Positions 32,518 through 40,668 of a stretch of 40,668 bases of DNA are shown one piece after another; the stretch's first letter is position 1, and every line of letters begins with the position of its first letter. The position numbers and the translations under genes are program-made. This stretch comes from Alphaproteobacteria bacterium (GTDB lineage Bacteria > Pseudomonadota > Alphaproteobacteria > Puniceispirillales > UBA1172). Location: NCBI GenBank assembly GCA_021296375.1, contig JAGWAQ010000001.1, forward strand, positions 1 to 40,668. The letters run 5' to 3'. The notes under the pieces are model-generated. The model was not told where the DNA came from and made no database searches. It saw only the letters and a list, made by a program, of their open reading frames with translations.

Positions 32518-34730
32518 CCTACACCATCCAGACCACCATCACCGCCGACACACGGCCCTTTACCCGCGGCACCCGCCGCGCGGAACAGGCGGCGGACAAG
32601 TTCCGCAATCGGCTTGACCAGACCGACCGCAGTGCCCGCAAGGCGGCGGGCGGCATTGGCGCGACGGCGGGCGCGGCGGGGGCGCTGAAGACGGCGATCG
32701 CCGGGCTGAGCTTCGGCCTGCTCCTGCGCCAGACCACCCAGATTACGCGCGGCATCCTCAACACCCGAAAGCAGTTCGAGGATCTGCGCAACACCTTGAC
32801 GGTGCTGTCGGGGGGGGTTCAGCAGGCGGATCGTGACTTTGAATTGATCCGCGACTTTGCCAGCACCACGCAATTCTCAGTGCAGGAACTGGTCCAAGGG
32901 TTCAGCCTGCTCAGGGCGGTGGGGATTGACCCCACCACCGACAGCCTGAAAGGGCTGGGTGAGATCGCGTCAGCGTTTAGTCGTGAATTTGGTGATGTCG
33001 TGCTGGCGGCCATTTCCGGTGAGGCGGAAACCCTCAAAAAGCTCGGCATCACCCTGCGCCGAAATGGCGAAGAAGCTACGCTGATCTACAAGGGCGTCAG
33101 TCAAAACCTTGTTAATGACAATAAGGTGATTACTCAAGCCATTATTGATCTGGGAAATACGGCCTTGACGGGAAGCATCGCGCTTGCCGCCAACTCCATC
33201 AGCACGCTCGAATCAAATGTCGGTGACGCGCGCGAGGGTTTTGAAGAGATGATAGCCACCAGCCGCGGGATGGATGATGCCTGGAAAGAGTTGAATCGCA
33301 CGGTCATAGAATTATTCAATTCTAATGATGAGCTTGCCAAGGCCATTGGTGAAGACCTTGCCGATGCCCTGAATGCCATCACCGACATCCTGAAGTCAGG
33401 CGTTATTCAAAACAGTCTTGCCGAAATTTATGAAACATTGAGCAACATTGCCAGCATTGGCGGCGGCGCCCTAGCTGGCGGTATTCTGGGCAAGCTTTCA
33501 AAGTTTGCTGCGGGCGCGGCGACGGGCGGTGCCAGGGGATCGCGGCTGGGATGGTTGGGTGCCTTGATTGGCGGCACCATCGGGGGAATTTCATCATCTC
33601 GTGATGATGATGATGAATTGTTGCCGTTCGAGTTGCGCCGCATGCTGAAGGTTGCAGAGAAGCGCGCTGAAACACTCAGAGGAGATATTTCAAATGCCGA
33701 ACAACTGCAAGACGCCGGAATAAACCAGCCCAATCTTCCTTCGATGCGCAATCAATTGATGAATATGAATGATCACATCAATCGATTACAGCGTGAAATC
33801 AACATTAGGAGAGCCGCCGAACCTCCCGAACAGGATTATGTTGATCTGGGTTTTGTCAGCCCCCATGACACCGCGGTCGGCTTTGCGCCGCCTGGCATGG
33901 CCCTGCCGACGGAACGGAACATGCAGGAGATTATGGGCCGCAATTTCGGTTCCTATCTTGACGACATCCGCGAGGCCAACCGGCTGGAGCTGATGCGCGC
34001 GCAGGGGCTTGACCACCTGATCGAGCAGGAGGAGGCCATCAACCGCGTCCGCGCCGAGGCGCGTGAGCGCTATGGCGAGAACATCGAGCTGACGAAACTG
34101 CAGGAGGACGCCATCCGCAACCTCATTATCACCCAGCAGCAGCAGCTTGAGCAGATGGAGCTGGTCAGCGCCGGGGCCGACCGGTTTGGTGATGTCGCCA
34201 CACGCAGCTTTGACGCCCTGCTGGACAACACCAAGAGCTTCGCTGACGCCTTCAAATCAATTTTGCGGGACATCGTCCTCGACCTGATCCGCGCCCAGAT
34301 CAGGATGCAGGCGGTGCAGTTTTTCACCGGCCTGTTCGCCCCCGCCCCCGCCTTCACCGACATCGGGGCGGGCGCGGGCGGTGTTGGCGGCGGCTTCACC
34401 AGCATCAACCACTATGGCGGTATGCCCGGCCAGGCGGCCATGCGATACGATGAGGTGCCGACGGTGCTGCGGCGTGACGAAGAGGTGCTGAACACCTCCG
34501 ACCCCCGCCACCGCCGCAATCGCGGCATGAGCGGCGGCATGAGCGGTGGTGGCGCCACCTATAACCTTGACCTCGCCGTTTACGGGGAGGCCAGCGAAGC
34601 GCAGGTGGAGGGCGCCGTGGCCCGCGCCATGAGCGCGGCAGTGCCGGGCATCATTCGGGCATCGGCTGACATCACCCGTGGTGAGCTGATCGAGGACAGT
34701 ATCGACGGCAGCAACAACGGAGGGTTCTAA
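32514..34730 (+). CDS. Tape measure protein (738 aa)
   Basis: Long coiled-coil/hydrophobic tail protein; ATGA overlap with the chaperone extension; ..SFADAFKSILRDIVLDLIRAQIRMQAVQFFTGLF.. Confidence 0.9.
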   Translation: MTYTIQTTITADTRPFTRGTRRAEQAADKFRNRLDQTDRSARKAAGGIGATAGAAGALKTAIAGLSFGLLLRQTTQITRGILNTRKQFEDLRNTLTVLSGGVQQADRDFELIRDFASTTQFSVQELVQGFSLLRAVGIDPTTDSLKGLGEIASAFSREFGDVVLAAISGEAETLKKLGITLRRNGEEATLIYKGVSQNLVNDNKVITQAIIDLGNTALTGSIALAANSISTLESNVGDAREGFEEMIATSRGMDDAWKELNRTVIELFNSNDELAKAIGEDLADALNAITDILKSGVIQNSLAEIYETLSNIASIGGGALAGGILGKLSKFAAGAATGGARGSRLGWLGALIGGTIGGISSSRDDDDELLPFELRRMLKVAEKRAETLRGDISNAEQLQDAGINQPNLPSMRNQLMNMNDHINRLQREINIRRAAEPPEQDYVDLGFVSPHDTAVGFAPPGMALPTERNMQEIMGRNFGSYLDDIREANRLELMRAQGLDHLIEQEEAINRVRAEARERYGENIELTKLQEDAIRNLIITQQQQLEQMELVSAGADRFGDVATRSFDALLDNTKSFADAFKSILRDIVLDLIRAQIRMQAVQFFTGLFAPAPAFTDIGAGAGGVGGGFTSINHYGGMPGQAAMRYDEVPTVLRRDEEVLNTSDPRHRRNRGMSGGMSGGGATYNLDLAVYGEASEAQVEGAVARAMSAAVPGIIRASADITRGELIEDSIDGSNNGGF

Positions 34731-35338
34731 TGGCTAACATCACCTGGCCTTCTGAATTGCCGCCGCCGATGTCCATGGAGTTCCAGCCGGAGGTCAGCCG
34801 CGAGAGCTTCACCAGCCCCTTCACGGGGTCGGTGCAACGGCAGGAAAACTACCGCCGCTGGACCGCCCGCATGAGCTGGCCCCTCCTGACCGCCGCCGAA
34901 GCGCGGGTGATGGACGGGCTGATCGAGGACATCAGCGGGGACAACGCCCTGCTTCTGCCGTTGTTTCATCGCGACCAGCCGCAATCGGGCATCACCGCCC
35001 ATCCCGGCGGTATTGTGGACAGCTCCACCCGTTTGAACCTCGGGGGGTTGCCGCACAACCACGTCAGCGCCCTGACCCGCGGCGATTTCATCACCGTCGT
35101 CGATGGCGACAATTACCTCCTTAACCGCGTCGCCGCCAATGTCGATAGCGACGGGATTGGTGACGCCTTTGTCGACCTGACGCGGCCCCTGCGACTCAAT
35201 ATCGTCGGTGATACTATTTTAACGATCATCAACAGCCCGGTCTGCCGCATGCAGGTGGTGGACCGCAATGGCTACAAGATCACCACGCGCCTCGGCGGCG
35301 CGACCAGCGCCCAGCTGACATTGCGGGAGGTCTGGTGA
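34730..35338 (+). CDS. Minor/distal tail protein
   Basis: Position immediately after the tape measure gene. Confidence 0.65.
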   Translation: MANITWPSELPPPMSMEFQPEVSRESFTSPFTGSVQRQENYRRWTARMSWPLLTAAEARVMDGLIEDISGDNALLLPLFHRDQPQSGITAHPGGIVDSSTRLNLGGLPHNHVSALTRGDFITVVDGDNYLLNRVAANVDSDGIGDAFVDLTRPLRLNIVGDTILTIINSPVCRMQVVDRNGYKITTRLGGATSAQLTLREVW

Positions 35339-35904
35339 TGACCTTACCGGTGAGCGACAGCTTCAAGAACAGGGTGGCGGAGCCTGAAATCCAATCCTTC
35401 ATTGCCGTCTATCTCGATTTCGAAAGCGGCGGCGTATGGGTCAGCACCGCTTCACGCGAGATACACCTGCCCGCCGATGGCGACATCCCCGCCGTCACCC
35501 CCATCCCCCTGGGCAACGCCATGAGCGTCGGGCGGCTCAACAACAAGGGCGACGCCCTGACCCAGAAGGTCGCGCTGACGGTGGAAGGCGTGACGGGAAC
35601 CATGGTGGGGCTGGCCCTGACGGAAAACATCAAGGGCCGTTACGCCTATTTCCAGCAAGTGCTGATCAATCATCACGGGCTGCTGGCGCGCGGCGATCTG
35701 TTTGTCGGAGTGATGGAAACCATCCAGGTGATCGCCGGTGAGCAGGGCGCGGTGCGGATCAACATCGGCGACTGGCTGTCGGGGTTTGGCACCGCCAGCA
35801 ATCTGAGCTATTCCGACGCCGACCAGCAGGTGCTGCGGGCGGGTGACACCGTCTTCGCCGGGGCTGAGGACTTTGGCGACATGGCGGTGAATTGGGGGCG
35901 GTGA
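35338..35904 (+). CDS. Minor tail protein
   Basis: Tail-tip gene order; ..PLGNAMSVGRLNNKGDALTQKVALTVEGV... Confidence 0.6.
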   Translation: MTLPVSDSFKNRVAEPEIQSFIAVYLDFESGGVWVSTASREIHLPADGDIPAVTPIPLGNAMSVGRLNNKGDALTQKVALTVEGVTGTMVGLALTENIKGRYAYFQQVLINHHGLLARGDLFVGVMETIQVIAGEQGAVRINIGDWLSGFGTASNLSYSDADQQVLRAGDTVFAGAEDFGDMAVNWGR

Positions 35905-36371
35905 TGGACGTTAAAACGGCCCTTAAATGTTATGTGAAAGGCATTCAGGCGCAGCCTTATGAAGTGGGGCGGCACGACTGCCTGACCCTGATTGCCGGCT
36001 GGCTCAATTTTATTGAACCCGGGCGCGTCGACCTGCCGGCCTACGCGACGGTGGAAGAGGTCATGGCGGCGGCGGCGGCGCGCTATGACACCAAGCTGGC
36101 GCGGGTGATGCAGATGTGCTGGTGGGAGGACGTCACCTTTGGGATGACGCTTATCCAGCGCCTTGATGACGCCCGGCCCGGTGACGTCGCCCTTGTAAAA
36201 CTTGACGGGGTGAATCTTGACGGGGTCCAGATGGAGAGCCACCAGCCGCTTGATTACGTCACCGCCATCATGGCCTTCACCCCCCGCCACGCTTTTGTGA
36301 TGACCGATGGCGGCTTGAGCCAGATCGCCGTCACCTCCATCTTCAGGGGAAAGCGACCATATGGGCGGTAA
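35904..36371 (+). CDS. DUF6950 / NlpC-P60-like tail-associated protein
   Basis: VGRHDCLTLIAGWLNFIEPGR... with H at RHAFVMTDGG. Confidence 0.65.
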   Translation: MDVKTALKCYVKGIQAQPYEVGRHDCLTLIAGWLNFIEPGRVDLPAYATVEEVMAAAAARYDTKLARVMQMCWWEDVTFGMTLIQRLDDARPGDVALVKLDGVNLDGVQMESHQPLDYVTAIMAFTPRHAFVMTDGGLSQIAVTSIFRGKRPYGR

Positions 36372-39300
36372 TTTCAACACAAGGGCCATCCTGTCCATCG
36401 GCGTCGCCGTCGGCGTCGGCTACCTGACCGGCGGGCTGGGCATTGCCGCCGCTGGCTCATTCTGGGCGACCTCCGCGGGGGCGGCGGTGTTCTATGGCGG
36501 GCTGGCCACCGCCGCCGTCCTGCTGGCCCCGAAACTGCCGCAACCCCCCGCCTTTAATGACCCCGGGCGTGAGCTGGGGTTGAACTCCGGCGCGCAATAC
36601 CGCCGGATTGTCTATGGCCGCATGCGCGTGCCGCTGACCGCCACCTTCATCGACGCCGATGGTGCCAATAATTCCACCCTCGTCCAGGTCTTCCCCATCG
36701 CTGACGGCCCCATCGAGGGCGCGGCGATCTGGTTTGATGACGCGATTTATACGGAACATGACGGCACCGCCGACGTGCGCATCACCCGCGGGCGGTTCAA
36801 CGTGACGGCCGACACTGCCTTGACCGCCGCCAGCCGTGACATTGACTGGTCGGCGACGCGGATCGGCGCCGGTGTCGCCCTGGCCTTCATCGAACTGGAA
36901 TATGACCGTGATGATTTCGCGGGCGGCATCCCCCGCCTGACGGCGGTGGTTGACGGCGCGCTTTTGTGGGACCCCCGCGACACCGGCATCGTCATCACCG
37001 GCGCGAGCGGCAACGTCATCACCACCGCCACCCCCCATCTGCTGGCCGTCGGCGCCATCGTCTGGCTGTCGGGCCACGCCGATTGGGGGCGATATGAGGT
37101 CGTCGCCGTCGCCAGCCAAACAACGCTGGAGCTGATGGGGCTGGACGGCCAGCGCGTCCAGCCGGGGAGCGGCGCTATCTATTTAATGCACTGGAGCAAT
37201 AACGCCGCGATGTGCATCCTTGATCAGGTCATCCGCGCCGCCCGCGGCAAACCCGATTGGGTGATGCTCAGCAAAATGATCGACATTCCCAGCTTTGAGA
37301 CCGCCGCCGACATTTGTGATGAATACGTCACGCTTGCCGACACCACCCAGCAGCGCCGCTACACCGTCGATGGCGTCGTCAGCTCTGCCGAGGCCCCGGG
37401 GGAGGCCCTGCGCGACATGCTGGCGGCCTGCGGCGGCATGCTGGTGCGGCGGGCGGGCGCGCTGGCGCTGGTGGCAGGGGCGGGACGTGACGCCGAGGTG
37501 ACGATCACCGAAGACGACATCATCGGCGATGTCGCCGTCAACCGCTTTGTCCCGAAATCATCGCTTTTCAATGCCATCAACGGCACCATCTCGGCGGCGG
37601 AAAAGGACTGGGCCGCCACCGTCACCCCGCTGGTGGCAAACGCCACCTACGCCGCCGAGGACGGCGGGCAGATCATCTTCAAGCAGGACCTGCGATTCGT
37701 CACCGACATCACCCGCGCCCAGCGGCTCCACAAGATCGCCCTCGAAAAACACCGCCAGACCATCACCGTGCAACTGCCCGTTAAGCCCAAGCTCGGCTGG
37801 CTGACCCCCGGCGATGTCGTCAACCTGACGATCGACCGATTCACTTGGGACGCCAAGCCCTTTATGGTGACGGCGGTGGATTCGGGGCCGCATAATGAGG
37901 CCAAGCTGACCCTCACCGAACACACGGCGGCGGTCTATGACTGGAACGCCGGTGAGGAAACCACCATCGATCTGGCCCCGAACATTTCGATTCCGGACCC
38001 CACTATGACCTTGCCGGTAACAGGGCTGGTGGTAACGGCGGGTGATGACGAGATCGAACAATTCCAGGACGGCACCACCGTGCTGCGCATCAGGGCGTCA
38101 TGGGTGGTGCCGGCTGATGGCTACGTCGAGCGCATCGAAATCCAGTGGCAGGGCGCTGGTGAGACGAGCTGGAACAGCCGCATCGTCAGCGCGGCGGTGA
38201 CGGAAAGCTACATCACCAACCCAATCGCTGGCGCGGATTACGCCGTCAGGGTGCGGGCGATTAATGTCTTCGGCGCGGCGTCGGCATGGGTGCAGGCCAG
38301 CGTTAACGTCTTGAACGAGGCGGGGCCGCCTGACGCGCCCTCAGCCCTCACTGTCATTCGCCAGCGCGCCGACGGCGTCGACATCCTGATTGGCGGCACC
38401 ACCGCCCGCGACCTGAGCCACTACGAGCTGCGCTACACCGTCGCGCAATTGGGCGAGACCCCCGCCGCCATCACCAGTGAGGGGGACTGGACCGCCGCCG
38501 CCGTGCTGGAACGCCGCTCCGCCGTGCCGGTGATCGCAGGGCAGGACTGGGCCGCCACGGTTTTCCCGCCCGGGACGGGGAATTACCGCATTTACGCCCG
38601 CGCTGTCGACCGCACGGGCAACCTGAGCGCCATCAGCGCCAACGCCAGCGACACCACGGCATTTCTCGACCAATCGGGCATCGTCGCCTACCAGGCGCGC
38701 GGCAGGGGCGTCGGCTGGGACGGCGTCAGCTGGACCAACATGATCAACGGCGCCGACAACCTGCTGCTGCCGTTAGCTGGAATTATTGCAAGCAGCGTCG
38801 AGCAATCAAATCAGATTTTTGATGTCGACATCTGGAATGATTCTGATGACTGGCTGTTAACCCCGACTTTAAGTGAAAGTGTCGTCACGATGCCGGAAAT
38901 CGAGCTGGACAGCCAGATCGACGCGACATTACGGTTTGACACTGACCTCTTTTACCCTCCTGACCGGGCGGTGGCGATCGAACCGCTTATTCAGCGCCAG
39001 TTCCGCCAGCGTCATGACGGCACCTGGTCGGCCTGGGCGGACATGGCCCTGACCCAGGCGATTTGCGCCGACAGGGTGCAGGTCCGTGTTAAAATCCTCC
39101 ATGACACGGCGGGCGACCCCCGCCGCAGCTTCGGGCTGAGCCGCGCCTCGGCGGCCGTAACCGTCTTTACCACATCAACCCCGCCCGCCACCGCCACGGT
39201 GGCCGTGGCGGCCACAGGGGTGGTGATCACCTTCCCCCAAACATTTATTCAACCGCCACTCGTCACCGCCAATGTCACCAGCGTCGCTAGCGGCTCGATT

Positions 39301-39426
39301 GATGACTACGAGGTGGCGGGCCTCGGCACCGCCACCACCACCGGCGTGACGTTATACATCCGCCATAAATCCACCCAGACCCTGACCACCGGCTCATTGC
39401 AGTTCGAGGCAACGGGGCTGATCTAA
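36361..39426 (+). CDS. Central tail hub/host-specificity protein (lambda J-like, 1021 aa)
   Basis: N-terminal tail-assembly hydrophobic region, central phage-tail domain, FN3-like segments (TGLVVTAGDDEIEQF..., PDAPSALTVIRQ...). Confidence 0.85.
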   Translation: MGGNFNTRAILSIGVAVGVGYLTGGLGIAAAGSFWATSAGAAVFYGGLATAAVLLAPKLPQPPAFNDPGRELGLNSGAQYRRIVYGRMRVPLTATFIDADGANNSTLVQVFPIADGPIEGAAIWFDDAIYTEHDGTADVRITRGRFNVTADTALTAASRDIDWSATRIGAGVALAFIELEYDRDDFAGGIPRLTAVVDGALLWDPRDTGIVITGASGNVITTATPHLLAVGAIVWLSGHADWGRYEVVAVASQTTLELMGLDGQRVQPGSGAIYLMHWSNNAAMCILDQVIRAARGKPDWVMLSKMIDIPSFETAADICDEYVTLADTTQQRRYTVDGVVSSAEAPGEALRDMLAACGGMLVRRAGALALVAGAGRDAEVTITEDDIIGDVAVNRFVPKSSLFNAINGTISAAEKDWAATVTPLVANATYAAEDGGQIIFKQDLRFVTDITRAQRLHKIALEKHRQTITVQLPVKPKLGWLTPGDVVNLTIDRFTWDAKPFMVTAVDSGPHNEAKLTLTEHTAAVYDWNAGEETTIDLAPNISIPDPTMTLPVTGLVVTAGDDEIEQFQDGTTVLRIRASWVVPADGYVERIEIQWQGAGETSWNSRIVSAAVTESYITNPIAGADYAVRVRAINVFGAASAWVQASVNVLNEAGPPDAPSALTVIRQRADGVDILIGGTTARDLSHYELRYTVAQLGETPAAITSEGDWTAAAVLERRSAVPVIAGQDWAATVFPPGTGNYRIYARAVDRTGNLSAISANASDTTAFLDQSGIVAYQARGRGVGWDGVSWTNMINGADNLLLPLAGIIASSVEQSNQIFDVDIWNDSDDWLLTPTLSESVVTMPEIELDSQIDATLRFDTDLFYPPDRAVAIEPLIQRQFRQRHDGTWSAWADMALTQAICADRVQVRVKILHDTAGDPRRSFGLSRASAAVTVFTTSTPPATATVAVAATGVVITFPQTFIQPPLVTANVTSVASGSIDDYEVAGLGTATTTGVTLYIRHKSTQTLTTGSLQFEATGLI

Positions 39427-39440
39427 GAAAGGAAACCGTC

Positions 39441-40448
39441 ATGGCATTTAGCAATTTGATCCTCGGCCTGATCATCGAAAATCAGGGAAGTGCGAGTAAT
39501 ACATTTCCGGAAATTCACGCTTTGAGTGACCCCGCGTCAGACGTCGTCGAGGTGGCCACCGCCGTCCACGCCCTCTTCGATTTCATGAATCAGCACATGA
39601 CCAATAGCGCCTTTGATGAGGGGGTCTGGGACGGCGATCGATTCAGCATCACCACCACTGATCTTGACGACGCGCCGGTAGGTGTCGCCGGTTACGCAAC
39701 ATCGGCATCCAATACTCCTGTCAGCGGCGATGACGGGTTGGTCATCACCCACCACGCCGACGGCGCGTTACATCAATTCGCCCTTGCAGATAACGCCTGC
39801 CGAATGTTCTGGCGTTGCGCTGTTCACAGCAACCAGTCTTACGGTGACTGGATTGAAATTCCCCAGCCCGCCACCCAGGCACAGGCCGAGGCAGGAACCG
39901 CCGGTGACGGCGTTTACATGACCCCGCAACGGGTGGCGCAGGCCATCGCCGCGCTGGCCTATCGCGGGGAAACACGGTGGATCACCGCATCAGGAAATCA
40001 AACCGTAACCATCCCTGATGGTTGCACCGTCATTGAAATTGAGGCGTCCGGTGGCGGCGGCGGCGGCGGTGGTGATGGCGGCACCGGGGCGTTCAATGGC
40101 ACAACTGGCGGAACCACCACAGTCACTATTACGGGTCAAACAAACATTTCCGCGTTGGGGGGAAATCCGGGCATGGCGGTGGGGAACAACCACCATGGCC
40201 AAGGGCAAAGGGGCGGCTCAACTGGTGGAACCGTGATAGATCGCGGGGGCGCGCCAGGTGGCGGCGGCGCAGTGAATAGCGGGGTTACAAAAATGGACGG
40301 TGGAACCGCTGACCTTGTTGTCAAAAGGTTCAATCGCGGCAGCTTAGCCAGCTTTACTGTTTTTGTTGGTGCTGGCGGCGCTGGCGCGGCTTCGACTAAT
40401 GCGGGCGCGGCAGGAGCCAAGGGTTTCGTCAAAGTGACGTTCCTTTAA
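39441..40448 (+). CDS. Tail fibre with pyocin-knob-like and Gly-rich C-terminal domain (335 aa)
   Basis: GVAGYATSASNTP...CRMFWRCAVHSNQSYGDWIEI...; then IPDGCTVIEIEASGGGGGGGGDGGTG.... Confidence 0.8.
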   Translation: MAFSNLILGLIIENQGSASNTFPEIHALSDPASDVVEVATAVHALFDFMNQHMTNSAFDEGVWDGDRFSITTTDLDDAPVGVAGYATSASNTPVSGDDGLVITHHADGALHQFALADNACRMFWRCAVHSNQSYGDWIEIPQPATQAQAEAGTAGDGVYMTPQRVAQAIAALAYRGETRWITASGNQTVTIPDGCTVIEIEASGGGGGGGGDGGTGAFNGTTGGTTTVTITGQTNISALGGNPGMAVGNNHHGQGQRGGSTGGTVIDRGGAPGGGGAVNSGVTKMDGGTADLVVKRFNRGSLASFTVFVGAGGAGAASTNAGAAGAKGFVKVTFL

Positions 40449-40512
40449 TCTGCCATCAAACAGTGATTAATGAGGGTTTGACGAGGCGTTAAACAATGCC
40501 TAAAAAAAGGGT

Positions 40513-40536
40513 CACTTTTTGAAAAAGTGCGTTTTT
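40513..40536 (+). terminator. Terminator after the tail operon
   Basis: CACTTTTTGAAAAAGTG inverted repeat then CGTTTTTT. Confidence 0.7.
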
Positions 40537-40542
40537 TGAAAT

Positions 40543-40589
40543 TGTGCAACTCTTCTGTCCAAATGTTGCAACTCTTTTGTCCGGCTACA
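40543..40589 (-). repeat. Right-end binding-site-like repeats R2 (40543-40560) and R1 (40566-40582) and right terminus CTACA at 40585-40589
   Basis: TGTGCAACTCTTCTGTCC and GTTGCAACTCTTTTGTCC, 22 bp apart; inverted relative to L1/L2. Confidence 0.75.
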
Positions 40590-40668
40590 TGATGATATCG
40601 CCGCAGGCCGTGTTGGTGATGCCGCCACCGCCTTGCCCCCCACCCCGTTCCTGCCGGCAGGAATTTAC

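Noticed and set aside
1-40668. tRNA or rRNA genes, restriction-modification or known defence operons
   Set aside because: No cloverleaf, rRNA signature or recognisable defence protein seen by eye; absence not confirmed by software.

Overview
The window holds an essentially complete transposable (Mu-like) phage with a siphovirus-type tail. The ends are inferred at about 104 and 40589 from TGTAG...CTACA termini plus end-binding-site-like repeats (about 40.5 kb). Short flanks lie on both sides. Layout: (i) a leftward module (606-5895) of probable structural/fibre-like proteins, an M15 endolysin and a small membrane protein. (ii) An AT-rich leftward immunity-like module with two paralogous HTH proteins around a membrane protein. 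(iii) A rightward early operon with ParB-like, MuA-like and MuB-like genes, DUF3164, gp16, a Mor-family-like regulator, a DnaA domain IV-like protein and DUF1643. (iv) A self-contained promoter/two-gene/terminator cassette (about 17940-19372). (v) Rightward late genes: 3-TM holin, DUF2730, terminase, portal, MuF-like, a protease-scaffold-capsid fusion, then a lambda-like tail. Main hunt results: a three-copy operator-promoter element (TGGCGAAATCGCCA-CGCCAYC, with a -10-like hexamer at fixed distance) in front of three late units in both orientations; a Mor-like gene that could act on it; an A_AAA_AAC -1 frameshift site in the tail chaperone; a fused protease/scaffold/major capsid ORF with an internal in-frame start and Shine-Dalgarno; a capsid-proximal terminator; the moron-like cassette; duplicated repressor-like genes with paired palindromic operators; and phage ends without a matching 5-bp target duplication. 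Family names come from motif recognition by eye; no database search was run.
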